DNA of 64,000 nucleotides from Loktanella gaetbuli (lineage in GTDB: Bacteria > Pseudomonadota > Alphaproteobacteria > Rhodobacterales > Rhodobacteraceae): NCBI RefSeq assembly GCF_020531945.1, contig NZ_JAJATZ010000001.1, positions 248,001 through 312,000 on the forward strand. The letters run 5' to 3'. Both the position numbers and the translations under genes were made by a program. How positions within the stretch are numbered: position 1 is the stretch's first letter; every line of letters starts with the position of its first letter. Shown here piece by piece: positions 36,298 through 45,757 of this stretch. The notes below the pieces were generated by a model. The model ran no database searches. It saw nothing but the letters and a program-made list of their open reading frames with translations, and had not been told where the DNA came from.

Positions 36298-38124
36298 ATG
36301 CGCAGACTGACCAAGACCGACAGCAATTTCGATCCTGACGCCCGTATTCAGGGCATGGCCGTCATCCGCCGGGTCATTCCCTACCTGTGGCCCGCAGGCG
36401 AGGCCGGGATCAAACGGCGCGTCGTCGCTGCCATTACCGTTCTGCTGCTGGCCAAGGTCATCGCCGTCGGCACACCATTTTTCTACAAGGCTGCGGTCGA
36501 CACCCTGTCCGGCGAGGTGCGCGATGACGCGCTGCTGATCGGCTTTGGCGCGGTGGCGCTGACGATCATCTATGGCGTCTCACGTCTGGGCAACGTCGGG
36601 CTGCAACAGTTGCGCGACGTGATCTTTACCCCCGTGGGGCAACGGGCGCTGCGTGCGCTGGCGCTGGAAACCTTTACACATATTCACCGGCTGTCGATGC
36701 GATATCACATCACGCGCAAGACGGGCGGTCTGTCCCGCGTGATGGAACGCGGAGTCAAAGGCGTCGATTTCCTGCTGCGGTTCCTGCTGTTCAGCATCGG
36801 GCCGCTGCTGCTGGAACTGCTGATGATTTCGGTCGTGCTCTTTTTCCTGTTCGATGTGTGGTATCTGGTCGTCGTGGTCGGCACGATCGTGCTGTACGTC
36901 GCCTTTACGTTTCGGGTGACGGAATGGCGGGTCAAGATCCGCAAGGTGATGAACGAACAGGACACCGACGCCAACCAAAAGGCGATCGACAGCCTGCTGA
37001 ACTTTGAAACGGTGAAATACTTTGGTGCCGAACGCTGGGAGGCGGGGCGTTACGACAACGCGATGCGCCAATACGAGGCGGCGGCGGTCAAGACGAACTA
37101 TTCGCTGGCGTTTCTGAATTTCGGCCAGTCGCTGATCATCACCACGGGGCTGGTTCTGGTCATGGTCATGGCGGCGATCGGTGCGGCAAACGGCACCCTG
37201 ACCGTTGGCGATTTCGTCATGGTCAACGCCTACATGATCCAGATCACCATGCCACTGAATTTCCTTGGCACGGTTTACCGTGAAATCCGGCAGGCGCTGA
37301 TCGACATGGGTGACATGTTCGACCTGCTGGAACAGCCCGCCGAGGTGACGGACAAACCCGGTGCCACGGCCCTGCGCGTGCAGGGCGGGCACGTGGAACT
37401 ACACGACGTGCATTTCGGCTATGATGCCGCGCGCCCGATCCTCAAGGGGGTGAACCTCGATATCGCGCCGGGTCAGACGGTGGCCATTGTGGGCTCGTCG
37501 GGCTCGGGAAAATCGACCATCGGGCGGCTGTTGTTCCGGTTCTACGACGTGACAGGTGGTGCCGTGCTGATCGACGGTCAGGACGTGCGTGACGTGACAC
37601 AGGATAGTCTGCACGCGCAGATCGGTGTCGTTCCGCAGGACACGGTGCTGTTCAACGACACGATCCACTACAACATCGCATACGGCCGCCCCAGCGCGAC
37701 CGAGGCCGAAATCCGAGAGGCTGCCCGCGCGGCCAAGATCCATGATTTCATCATGGAACTGCCCAACGGATATGACACGACCGTGGGCGAACGGGGCCTG
37801 AAACTGTCGGGCGGTGAAAAACAGAGGGTCGGCATCGCGCGGACCTTGCTGAAAAACCCGCCGATCCTGCTGCTGGACGAGGCGACAAGCGCGCTGGACA
37901 CCGATACCGAGCGTGAGATTCAGTCCGAATTGCGGGCCATGGGGCATGGCCGCACTGTGCTGACGATTGCGCACCGGCTGTCTACCATTCAGGACGCAGA
38001 CCGGATCGTGGTGCTTGAAAACGGGGAAATCGTCGAACAGGGCGATCATGATGCGCTGCTGGCCCAGGCGGGGCGCTATGCGCAGCTGTGGAACAGGCAA
38101 TCAGAAGAAGAAGACGCCGCGTGA
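36298..38124 (+). CDS. ABC transporter, Atm1/HMT1-like exporter (permease and ATPase fused)
   Basis: A 608-residue half-transporter. Residues 30-320 form a six-helix type IV exporter domain (MRYHITRKTGGLSRVMERG is the coupling region). The ATPase has Walker A GSSGSGKST, Q-loop PQDTVLFND, signature LSGGEKQR, Walker B ILLLDEATSALD and switch His in IAHRLST. The Atm1 group exports glutathione-linked sulfur or metal compounds for Fe-S assembly or metal tolerance. It is coupled by a GTGA overlap to a small downstream gene. Confidence 0.92.
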   Translation: MRRLTKTDSNFDPDARIQGMAVIRRVIPYLWPAGEAGIKRRVVAAITVLLLAKVIAVGTPFFYKAAVDTLSGEVRDDALLIGFGAVALTIIYGVSRLGNVGLQQLRDVIFTPVGQRALRALALETFTHIHRLSMRYHITRKTGGLSRVMERGVKGVDFLLRFLLFSIGPLLLELLMISVVLFFLFDVWYLVVVVGTIVLYVAFTFRVTEWRVKIRKVMNEQDTDANQKAIDSLLNFETVKYFGAERWEAGRYDNAMRQYEAAAVKTNYSLAFLNFGQSLIITTGLVLVMVMAAIGAANGTLTVGDFVMVNAYMIQITMPLNFLGTVYREIRQALIDMGDMFDLLEQPAEVTDKPGATALRVQGGHVELHDVHFGYDAARPILKGVNLDIAPGQTVAIVGSSGSGKSTIGRLLFRFYDVTGGAVLIDGQDVRDVTQDSLHAQIGVVPQDTVLFNDTIHYNIAYGRPSATEAEIREAARAAKIHDFIMELPNGYDTTVGERGLKLSGGEKQRVGIARTLLKNPPILLLDEATSALDTDTEREIQSELRAMGHGRTVLTIAHRLSTIQDADRIVVLENGEIVEQGDHDALLAQAGRYAQLWNRQSEEEDAA

Positions 38125-38459
38125 CAGGGCGCGATTACCCCACGACCCCCGACGGGCGGTATTTCGTGGCAAAGGGGCGGTTGTGGCGCAAGACGAACCC
38201 GGCGCTGGACGACACCACGCGCCGCGCCGCGATCAAACGGCTGATGCAGGCGCGCCGCGCCGTGGGTCAGGCCGCCACCCCCGAGGCCGTGGCAACCGCC
38301 CGCGCCGCCGTCGATGCGGCAAAGCGTGATCTGGGAGAACGCGGTCCGGTCTGGTGGGACGATGGGTCCCCGGACGAGGGCGGCAAACACCCCCGCAATA
38401 CGTCTTATGCCGCATGGTGGTCCGGGCTGAGCGATGAAGCGCGTGACGCGGCCCAATAG
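38121..38459 (+). CDS. Conserved hypothetical protein coupled to the ABC exporter
   Basis: A 112-residue basic protein, without signal or membrane segment. A conserved core reads PDGRYFVAKGRLWRKTNPALDD, an Ala/Arg-rich helix follows, then GERGPVWWDDGSPDEGG and NTSYAAWWSGLS. Relatives are sometimes labelled 'biopolymer transporter Tol', a label I do not trust. The GTG at 38121 overlaps the exporter's TGA stop. Function unknown; the tryptophan-rich WWDD and AAWW motifs suggest a compact folded domain. Confidence 0.78.
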   Translation: MTGRDYPTTPDGRYFVAKGRLWRKTNPALDDTTRRAAIKRLMQARRAVGQAATPEAVATARAAVDAAKRDLGERGPVWWDDGSPDEGGKHPRNTSYAAWWSGLSDEARDAAQ

Positions 38460-38558
38460 CTGTGCGCAAATATGGGGGGACATTGCGCGGTCACTGCGGA
38501 TTGCCCACACGGCGGCGCGGGGCTAGGTCCTCGGCCAATCAAAACGAAAGACAGACCC

Positions 38559-39764
38559 ATGACCCTATTTCGCGCAGCCCTCGTTCTGGGCCTGTTATCT
38601 GCGGTCGGCCCGTTTGCCATCGACCTTTATCTGCCCGCGATGCCGCAACTGGCCGCGTCACTGGGTATCGACGAGGCGGGGGCGCAGCTGACACTGACAG
38701 CCTATTTCGTGACATTCGGTCTGGCGCAGTTGTTCTACGGCCCGTGGTCGGATCAATCAGGGCGCAAGATGCCACTCTATGCAGGTTTGACCCTGTTCAT
38801 CATCGGCAGCGTCGGTTGTGCGATGGCCCCCGACATCGGCTGGCTGCTGGCCGCGCGTGCGCTTCAGGGCGTTGGGGCGGCTGTGCTGATGGTGGTACCA
38901 CGCGCCATCATCCGCGACATGCATACCGGCACGCAGGCGACCAAGCTGATGGCGATGGTGATGTTGGTCATTTCCGTCTCGCCGATGCTGGCTCCGCTTG
39001 TCGGCACGGCCCTGGTTCAGTTGGGCGATTGGCGTCTGTTGTTCTGGGCGCTCAGCGGTGTGGCGGTTCTGTCGCTTGTGTTGACGGGCACGGCGCTGCC
39101 GGAAACGCTGGCACGCGCTGACCGTCAACCGATCAACCTGCGCTCGCTTTGGGCCGGATCCAAGGTGCTGTTGTCGGACCCCGCGTTCATGGGGCTGACG
39201 CTGATCGGCGGCTTTGGTATGGCCAGTTTCTTTGTCTTTATCGCCAACGCATCCTTTGTCTATCAGGGGCAGTTCGGCCTGACATCGACCGGATTTTCGC
39301 TGGCTTTTGCCATCAACGCGCTGGGGTTCTTTGGTGCCAGTCAGGTCGCGGGTCCGCTGGGCGCACGTGTCGGCATCGTGCGGCTGATGGGGTTCGGCGT
39401 GTTCGGGTTCGCGGGATTTACCGTGGCGCTGATGCTGCTGGCCATGTCGGGGGCGGCCAGCCTTTATGTGATTGTCGGCATGTTGTTCTGCGCCAACGCC
39501 TGTCTGGGTGTCGTCATTCCGACCTCGATGGTGGTGGCACTGGATGCCCATGGCCGGATCGCGGGGCTGGCGTCGTCCTTGGGCGGCACGTTGCAGATGC
39601 TGACCGGTGGCGTGATGATCGCGATCACCTCGTTGTTCGTCGACGGCACGGCGTTGCCGATGGTCGTGGCAATCGCGATGTGCGGTGTCGCGGCGCTGGT
39701 GCTCGCGCTCTTGACCCTGCGGCGCATCTCTCTGGACCCTGCGACCCCGCCTGCCATCAGCTGA
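38559..39764 (+). CDS. Bcr/CflA family multidrug efflux MFS transporter
   Basis: A 401-residue 12-helix major facilitator. The first helix carries FAIDLYLPAMPQLA, and the motif A loop reads GPWSDQSGRKMPLYAG; ALQGVGAAVLMVVPRAIIRDM is the conserved block of the Bcr/CflA drug:H+ antiporters. The length is usual. I start at 38559, where the family N-terminus (MTLFRAALVLG) begins; the ribosome site is weak. An exact inverted repeat terminator follows. Confidence 0.9.
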   Translation: MTLFRAALVLGLLSAVGPFAIDLYLPAMPQLAASLGIDEAGAQLTLTAYFVTFGLAQLFYGPWSDQSGRKMPLYAGLTLFIIGSVGCAMAPDIGWLLAARALQGVGAAVLMVVPRAIIRDMHTGTQATKLMAMVMLVISVSPMLAPLVGTALVQLGDWRLLFWALSGVAVLSLVLTGTALPETLARADRQPINLRSLWAGSKVLLSDPAFMGLTLIGGFGMASFFVFIANASFVYQGQFGLTSTGFSLAFAINALGFFGASQVAGPLGARVGIVRLMGFGVFGFAGFTVALMLLAMSGAASLYVIVGMLFCANACLGVVIPTSMVVALDAHGRIAGLASSLGGTLQMLTGGVMIAITSLFVDGTALPMVVAIAMCGVAALVLALLTLRRISLDPATPPAIS

Positions 39765-39785
39765 CACAATGGCGTCAGCCTGTTT

Positions 39786-39816
39786 GAAAACGGCGGGCAG
39801 GGTGTCCGCCGTTTTC
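39786..39816. terminator. Perfect 11-base stem-loop after the MFS gene
   Basis: GAAAACGGCGG (39786-39796) and CCGCCGTTTTC (39806-39816) are exact inverse copies with a 9-base loop. The T-rich right arm on both strands suits a bidirectional terminator. Confidence 0.88.
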
Positions 39817-39866
39817 ACGTTTGCGCCACGCCCTGCGACTTGCGGCGCCCGGACGGCGGGTTGGTC

Positions 39867-39896
39867 TTGGCAATGCGGTCTGCTTCACGTTATGTA
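39867..39896 (+). promoter_or_regulatory. Candidate sigma-70-type promoter of the yfgM-bamB-der operon
   Basis: TTGGCA (39867-39872) and TATGTA (39891-39896) lie 18 bases apart in the 135-base gap before the yfgM-like gene and after the terminator. The match is moderate and the position fits; no other site in the gap looks better. Confidence 0.4.
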
Positions 39897-39951
39897 GCCC
39901 GCAAATGTCGGTCTGGCACAACAGGACAGCCGATCTGCGGGGGAAGACAAG

Positions 39952-40614
39952 ATGAGCGATACTGACAGCTTTATCAACGAGGTGACCGAAGAGGTCCGCC
40001 GCGACAGGCTGTATGGCCTGATAAAGCGTTATGGCTGGATCGCCATCCTGGCCGTCGTGCTGCTGGTCGGTGGTGCCGCCTGGATCGAATACACCAAGGC
40101 GCGCGACATGGCTGCGGCACAGGCCAAGGGCGATGCCGTGCTGGCCGCACTGGAACAGGACGATCCCGCCGCCCGCGCGGCAGCACTTGCGCAGGTCGAA
40201 GGGCAGGGCCCCGCCCGTGCTGTTGTCGACCTGCTGGAGGCCGCGACCCAACTGGAAAGCGAAGAGGCCGTCACTGCGACGCAGACCCTGCAGGCGCTGG
40301 CGCTGAATGGCGACGTGCCGCAGGTTTACCGCGACCTTGCATCATTCAAGGCAGCCGTGATCGGTGGCGAACTGGACATGGCGACCCGTCGTCAGACCTT
40401 GGAAAACCTGGCGTCCCCCGGCCAACCGTTCAGCCTGCTGGCGCAGGAACAGCTGGCCCTGATGGATCTGGCCGATGGCGACAGTGATGCCGCCGTGGCC
40501 AAGCTGACCGCGCTGATCGAGGACGCCGGTGCCACGCGAGGGTTGCGTGACCGCGCCCAAACATTAATGGTTGCGCTGGGGGCACCGGTGCCCGACACGA
40601 TCCAGAGCGAATAA
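39952..40614 (+). CDS. YfgM-like tetratricopeptide membrane protein
   Basis: A 220-residue protein with a cytoplasmic N-terminal helix (SFINEVTEEVRRDRLYGLIKRYG), one transmembrane helix (WIAILAVVLLVGGAAWIEY) and a periplasmic helical repeat region (KARDMAAAQAKGDAVLAAL onwards) of TPR type. The layout, length and the position directly before bamB and der match E. coli YfgM, a periplasmic chaperone of the SecYEG translocon. It heads the operon. Confidence 0.87.
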   Translation: MSDTDSFINEVTEEVRRDRLYGLIKRYGWIAILAVVLLVGGAAWIEYTKARDMAAAQAKGDAVLAALEQDDPAARAAALAQVEGQGPARAVVDLLEAATQLESEEAVTATQTLQALALNGDVPQVYRDLASFKAAVIGGELDMATRRQTLENLASPGQPFSLLAQEQLALMDLADGDSDAAVAKLTALIEDAGATRGLRDRAQTLMVALGAPVPDTIQSE

Positions 40615-40634
40615 GAGCCAAAGGGGCAGATGCC

Positions 40635-41936
40635 GTGACAGCCAAGATTATCTGCGCCGGCCTTTTGGCCGTCATGACCCTGACAGCCTGTGGCGAGGAC
40701 GACATCATTCTGCCCGGTGTGCGCGAACCGATCCGGCCCGGCAATGCCGAGGTGAACCAGGCTCTTCCGATCTCTTTTGCGGCGCCGCAGCTGAACAGCA
40801 GCTGGACCCATCGCAATGGCGACGCGGACCATATGTTCCCGCAGCCCGTGTTCTCGACCAGCCCGACACTTGCCTTTGCGGTGGATATCGGCGCGGGTGA
40901 CAGCAAATCTGCCCGGATCACGGCTGATCCTGTGGTGGCAGGCGGGATTGTTTACACGCTGGACGCCCTGTCACGGGTGACGGCGACGACGACGGGGGGC
41001 GCACCCGTCTGGTCCGTGGAACTGACACCGCCGACCGACAGCCGCACGGATGCCTCCGGCGGTGGTCTGGCCTTTGGCGGCGGACGGTTGTTCGTGACCA
41101 CCGGTTTCGGTCGTCTGACAGCACTTGACCCGGCGACGGGCGGCACATTCTGGACGCAGGATCTGGATGCGCCCGGCACCTCTGCGCCGACTGTCTCCGG
41201 CGATCTGGTCTATGTTGTGAGCCGCGACAGCACGGGCTGGGCCATCGACACGGCCGATGGCCGCATCCGGTACCAGTTGGGCGGTATCCCGTCGGTGTCG
41301 TCCTTTTCCGGCGGTGCCGGGCCGGCGGTAACGTCCGATCTGGCCGTGTTCCCGTTTCCGTCCGGCGAGGTGGTCGGCGTCTTTCCGCAAGGCGGCATTC
41401 AACGCTGGTCGCAGATCATTTCTGGTGACCGCGTGGGCGAGGCCGTCGCCGCGATTTCGGATATCTCTGGCGATCCCGTGATTGACGGCGACCGTGTATA
41501 TGTCGGTAATTTTTCAGGCCGCACTGTGGCGCTGGACAAGGCGACCGGAGATCGAATCTGGACCGCAGAAGAAGGGGCCACCGGCCCGGTCTGGCCCGCA
41601 GGTGGGTCGCTGTTCATGGTCAATGACCTGAACGAGCTGATCCGTCTGGATGCCGCCACGGGCACACCGATCTGGCGCGTGGCCTTGCCTGACTTTGTCG
41701 ACAACGGCGGTTGGCTGCGCAGCAAGCGGACGGTGTTTGCCCATTACGGTCCGATCATGGCGGGCAACCGGCTGGTCGTGGCATCCTCTGACGGGCAGCT
41801 GCGGTCGTTCGATCCGCGCTCTGGCGCATTGATGTCGTCCATCGCCATTCCCGGCGGTGCCGCATCGACCCCGGCGATTGCCAACGGTGTTTTGTACGTG
41901 GTCAACAAGGATGGTCAACTGCTGGCTTTCCGTTGA
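40635..41936 (+). CDS. BamB-like PQQ beta-propeller lipoprotein
   Basis: A 433-residue protein with a lipoprotein signal (lipobox LTAC, Cys19) and a beta-propeller of PQQ-like repeats (VYTLDALSRVTA, LTALDPATGGTFW, TVALDKATGDRIW, LIRLDAATGTPIW). It matches BamB, which helps BamA fold outer-membrane proteins. The start is GTG at 40635. It sits between yfgM-like and der as in E. coli. Confidence 0.87.
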   Translation: MTAKIICAGLLAVMTLTACGEDDIILPGVREPIRPGNAEVNQALPISFAAPQLNSSWTHRNGDADHMFPQPVFSTSPTLAFAVDIGAGDSKSARITADPVVAGGIVYTLDALSRVTATTTGGAPVWSVELTPPTDSRTDASGGGLAFGGGRLFVTTGFGRLTALDPATGGTFWTQDLDAPGTSAPTVSGDLVYVVSRDSTGWAIDTADGRIRYQLGGIPSVSSFSGGAGPAVTSDLAVFPFPSGEVVGVFPQGGIQRWSQIISGDRVGEAVAAISDISGDPVIDGDRVYVGNFSGRTVALDKATGDRIWTAEEGATGPVWPAGGSLFMVNDLNELIRLDAATGTPIWRVALPDFVDNGGWLRSKRTVFAHYGPIMAGNRLVVASSDGQLRSFDPRSGALMSSIAIPGGAASTPAIANGVLYVVNKDGQLLAFR

Positions 41937-41985
41937 CGCAAGTCCGGTGTAAGACCCGGCACTTGATCTATCCGGAGTCGTCGCA

Positions 41986-43452
41986 ATGACCTTTACACTT
42001 GCCCTTGTGGGCCGACCCAACGTGGGGAAATCCACGCTGTTCAACCGGCTGGTCGGCAAGAAGCTGGCACTGGTCGACGACCAACCCGGTGTGACACGCG
42101 ATCTGCGCGAGGGGCCGGGTCGCATTGCCGACATCAAGTTCACGGTCATCGACACTGCCGGTCTGGAAGAGGCGACAGACGAATCCCTCCAGGGGCGGAT
42201 GCGCCGGCTGACGGAACGCGCCGTGGAAATGGCCGACGTCTGCCTGTTCATGATCGACGCGCGTGCCGGTGTGCTGCCCGCGGACGAGGTTTTTGCCGAT
42301 ATCCTGCGCCGCAAGAATGCGAACGTCATCCTCGCTGCCAACAAGGGCGAGGGCAAGGCCGCGGATGCGACCATCCTCGAGGCCTATGCGCTGGGACTGG
42401 GCGAGCCGATCCGCCTGTCCGCCGAACACGGCGAGGGCATGGGCGAGCTGATGGATGCGCTGCGGCCACTTTCCGAAGAATTTGCCGAACGGGACAAGCG
42501 TGACGCCCCCGAAACCGACATCGATATCGACGCGGATGCCGAGGACGACGATGACGCCGTGCGGGTGCCGACGCGCACGCGGCCCCTTCAGATTGCGGTC
42601 GTGGGACGGCCCAACGCCGGCAAATCGACCCTGATCAACAAGATCATCGGAGAGGATCGTCTGCTGACCGGCCCGGAGGCAGGCATCACGCGCGACGCCA
42701 TTTCGGTCCAGACCGATTGGGGTGGCGTCCCGATGCGGATCTTTGACACCGCGGGCATGCGCAAAAAGGCGCGGATCAACGAAAAACTGGAAAAGCTGTC
42801 GGTCAGTGACGGCCTGCGTGCGGTGAAATTTGCAGAGGTCGTGATCGTTTTGCTGGACGTGGATATCCCGTTTGAACAGCAGGACCTGCGGATTGCTGAC
42901 CTTGCCGAGCGCGAGGGGCGTGCCGTCGTCATCGGTGTCAACAAATGGGACGTCGAAGAGGACAAGCAGGACAAACTGCGCGAACTCAAAGAGGAATTCA
43001 CCCGTTTGCTGCCACAGCTGCGCGGTGCGCCGCTGGTGACGGTCTCGGCCAAGACGGGCAAGGGGCTGGACCGGCTGCAACAGGCCGTGATGCGGGTCTA
43101 TGAAACCTGGAACCGGCGCGTCACCACAGCACAGCTGAACCGCTGGCTGACAGGTATGCTGGAACAGCACCCGCCACCCGCACCGGGCGGCAAGCGGATC
43201 AAGATGCGTTATGCCACGCAGGTCAAAACACGCCCGCCGGGGTTCGTTGTGATGACGTCGCATCCCGACCTCGTGCCGGCCAGCTACAACCGGTATCTGG
43301 TCAATGGTCTGCGCGAGGATTTCGACATGCCCGGCACGCCGATCCGGCTGACGCTGCGCGATCAGGGTGACAAGAACCCTTACAAGGATCGCAAGTCGTC
43401 CCAGCCGTCACGTCTGTCAAAGCACAAGAAAAAGCCCGGCAGCGACCGCTGA
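41986..43452 (+). CDS. der: Ribosome biogenesis GTPase Der
   Basis: A 488-residue double GTPase needed for 50S assembly. Domain 1 has GRPNVGKST, DTAGLE and ANKGEGK; domain 2 has GRPNAGKST, DTAGMRKKAR and VNKWD. A Glu/Asp-rich linker (ETDIDIDADAEDDDDAV) joins the domains. The C-terminal KH-like domain ends in a basic tail. GGAG precedes the ATG. It is last in the yfgM-bamB-der unit and its stop is 3 bases from the convergent neighbour. Confidence 0.95.
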   Translation: MTFTLALVGRPNVGKSTLFNRLVGKKLALVDDQPGVTRDLREGPGRIADIKFTVIDTAGLEEATDESLQGRMRRLTERAVEMADVCLFMIDARAGVLPADEVFADILRRKNANVILAANKGEGKAADATILEAYALGLGEPIRLSAEHGEGMGELMDALRPLSEEFAERDKRDAPETDIDIDADAEDDDDAVRVPTRTRPLQIAVVGRPNAGKSTLINKIIGEDRLLTGPEAGITRDAISVQTDWGGVPMRIFDTAGMRKKARINEKLEKLSVSDGLRAVKFAEVVIVLLDVDIPFEQQDLRIADLAEREGRAVVIGVNKWDVEEDKQDKLRELKEEFTRLLPQLRGAPLVTVSAKTGKGLDRLQQAVMRVYETWNRRVTTAQLNRWLTGMLEQHPPPAPGGKRIKMRYATQVKTRPPGFVVMTSHPDLVPASYNRYLVNGLREDFDMPGTPIRLTLRDQGDKNPYKDRKSSQPSRLSKHKKKPGSDR

Positions 43453-43455
43453 CCG

Positions 43456-44166
43456 TCAGGCCGCCGGGACGCGCGGAAACCAGACAGCCATCACACAGAT
43501 CAGGACGACGATCCCGGTGATGGCTGTTGCCGTGATCAGGAACCGATCAAAACCGTTGTTCACGCATACGCCGATCAGGGCCCAGATGATCGCGAGCAGA
43601 TAAACCGGCGCAGGCTGTCTGCGATAGACGGCCATGGCCAACACTAACGCACCGATAATGCCGGCAAAGGCCCAGCCGTAGGCACTGAACCCAATCCCGT
43701 ATCCAGCCAGCACCGTCGCCAGCGACACGAAACTCGCCGCCGTCAGCCACCCTGCATATAGGGCGACCGGCCCGCGAAAGGTCCAACGCGACAGGGGTGG
43801 ACTGCTGATCAATGCGGCAATCGCAAAGCCCAGCATGATCCAGATCAATACGGTGGCCCAAACCGCACTTTGGTTTGCAACCCACAGCCATGGCACACCC
43901 ACGGCGAGGCTGCCGCACAGCGGCTTGCGGGCTGCGTCCCATTGTGGATCATTGCGTGATTTCCACAGGCCGTAGATCGCGGATGCGGTCAGCCATAGAT
44001 AGATCGGCCCCCAGATCGCAAATGCGTAACCCGCAGGCTGAACTGGCGGGTTGATCTGCGGGATCGGCAGCTGGTCGGACTGAAACCCGCTGAACGAGGA
44101 AAAGAGCGGCGACAGCGCAAAGGCCAGCGTCAGGATCAGCGTCAGGGGGGCGAGTGATTTGTTCAT
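43456..44166 (-). CDS. TspO/MBR-related tryptophan-rich membrane protein
   Basis: A 236-residue protein with about seven hydrophobic helices. The conserved block PAGYAFAIWGPIYLWL resembles the tryptophan-rich sensory protein/TspO family in its long form. Tryptophans are frequent (IWGPIYLW, VPWLWVANQSAVW). TspO proteins bind porphyrins and steroids; this long relative has unknown ligand. I start at the ATG at 44166; a TTG 13 codons earlier is in frame. It follows serS by 40 bases. Confidence 0.75.
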   Translation of the reverse strand: MNKSLAPLTLILTLAFALSPLFSSFSGFQSDQLPIPQINPPVQPAGYAFAIWGPIYLWLTASAIYGLWKSRNDPQWDAARKPLCGSLAVGVPWLWVANQSAVWATVLIWIMLGFAIAALISSPPLSRWTFRGPVALYAGWLTAASFVSLATVLAGYGIGFSAYGWAFAGIIGALVLAMAVYRRQPAPVYLLAIIWALIGVCVNNGFDRFLITATAITGIVVLICVMAVWFPRVPAA

Positions 44167-44206
44167 GCGGTCCAACGCGGCGCGGACTGCAAAGGTTGCA
44201 GTCAAA

Positions 44207-45499
44207 CTAGATCAGAAGGCCGTTCTCGCTAATCTGTGACTTCCCGCCCAGATAGCCGTGCAACACCGCTGGCAGATGCACCGAACCGTCGGCCTGCTGT
44301 CCGTTTTCCAAAACGGCAATCAAGGTGCGCCCGACAGCCAGACCGGACCCGTTCAGCGTATGAACGAACGCGGGTTTGCCGCCGTCGGCAGGTTTGAACC
44401 GCGCGTTCATGCGCCGGGCCTGATAGTCGCCACAGGTCGAAATGCTCGAAATTTCGCGATAGGCGTTCTGACCGGGCAGCCAAACTTCGATATCGTGGGT
44501 GCGACTTGCGCCTGCACCCATGTCACCTGCACACAGCACGACCGTCCGGTAGGGCAGTTCGAGTTTGTCCAGGATGGTTTCGGCACAGCGGGTCATACGC
44601 TCATGTTCCGCATCGCTTTGGTCTGGATGCGTGATGGACACCATTTCGACCTTTTCGAACTGGTGCTGGCGCAACATGCCGCTGGTATCGCGACCGGCAC
44701 TTCCGGCCTCGGACCGGAAACAGGGGGTATGTGCGACATAGCGCAGGGGCAGGGTCGCGCCATCAACGGTGTCACCGTTCACGGTATTGGTCAAAGGCAC
44801 CTCTGCGGTCGGGATCAGCCACCAACCGTTTGTAGTCTGATAGCTGTCTTCGCCGAATTTCGGCAGTTGACCGGTGCCGACCATCATATCCTCGCGGACC
44901 ATCACGGGGACATTGGCCTCTGTCAGGTCGTGTTCATCGACATGTGTATCCAGCATAAACTGGGCCAGCGCGCGGTGAACACGGGCCACGGCCCCGGTCA
45001 GCATGACAAAGCGGCTGCCTGACAGTTTCGCTGCGGTTTCAAAATCCATGCCGCCTGCGACGGCGGGGATTTCGTAATGTTCGACGGGGGTGAAATCGAA
45101 ATTGCGCGGCGCACCGCGGCGGTGCAGCTCGACGTTGTCAGCCTCGTCCACGCCGTCGGGAATATCGGCATAGGGCAGGTTGGGCAGACCCAGCAGATGC
45201 GCGTTCAGTTGCGCGTCCAGCTCCTTGGCCTTGGCGTTGAGGTCGGCGATCTGCGCCTTGCTGTCGGCCATCAGGGTGCGCAGACGCTGGAATTCGTCCT
45301 CGTCACCCTTGGCCTTGGCGGCACCGACCTGTTTGGCAGCCTGATTTGCTGCGGCCTGTGCGACCTCGGCCGCCTTGATCGCGGCGCGGCGGTCGGAATC
45401 GATTTGCAAGATGGCCTCGGACTGTGGCGCGACACCGCGCCGGGACAGGGCCGCGTCAAATCCGGCGGGGTCGTCACGGATCAGGCGAATATCATGCAT
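44207..45499 (-). CDS. serS: Seryl-tRNA synthetase
   Basis: A 430-residue class II synthetase charging tRNA-Ser. The N-terminal long antiparallel coiled coil (residues 30-110, RRAAIKAAEVAQAAANQAA) binds the tRNA. The catalytic core holds motif 2 FRSEAGSAGRDTSGMLRQHQF and EVWLPGQNAYREISSISTCGDYQARR (in part), and motif 3 NGSGLAVGRTLIAVLEN. GAGGAC lies before the ATG. It is followed by the TspO-like gene and diverges from yajC. Confidence 0.97.
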   Translation of the reverse strand: MHDIRLIRDDPAGFDAALSRRGVAPQSEAILQIDSDRRAAIKAAEVAQAAANQAAKQVGAAKAKGDEDEFQRLRTLMADSKAQIADLNAKAKELDAQLNAHLLGLPNLPYADIPDGVDEADNVELHRRGAPRNFDFTPVEHYEIPAVAGGMDFETAAKLSGSRFVMLTGAVARVHRALAQFMLDTHVDEHDLTEANVPVMVREDMMVGTGQLPKFGEDSYQTTNGWWLIPTAEVPLTNTVNGDTVDGATLPLRYVAHTPCFRSEAGSAGRDTSGMLRQHQFEKVEMVSITHPDQSDAEHERMTRCAETILDKLELPYRTVVLCAGDMGAGASRTHDIEVWLPGQNAYREISSISTCGDYQARRMNARFKPADGGKPAFVHTLNGSGLAVGRTLIAVLENGQQADGSVHLPAVLHGYLGGKSQISENGLLI

Positions 45500-45757
45500 G
45501 TCGGGTCCTCACTTGTGCTGCGCGCGGTATGCCCGATCACGCGGCGATGGTGAAGGGGCTAGCGTGCGGCACCGGTCCAGGCCACGCAATATCGCGGTTT
45601 TCATCAAATTCGGGTCGTCGCCCGGTTGGCGCATCCGGTGATCCTTACTATATCGCGGCGAGGCACAAGCGAGCCTGTTGCCATTGCGGCACCTCGCTTC
45701 TAGTGTGCCGCGACTTTGACCCCCGGTGCTTTGCGCCGCCAACCCTGAGGAGCCGCC

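Noticed and set aside
45658..45697. GCGAGG and CCTCGC arms in the serS-yajC gap as a structured RNA
   Set aside because: Six-base arms with a long unpaired loop are expected by chance in a GC-rich gap, and no known RNA family signature is present.
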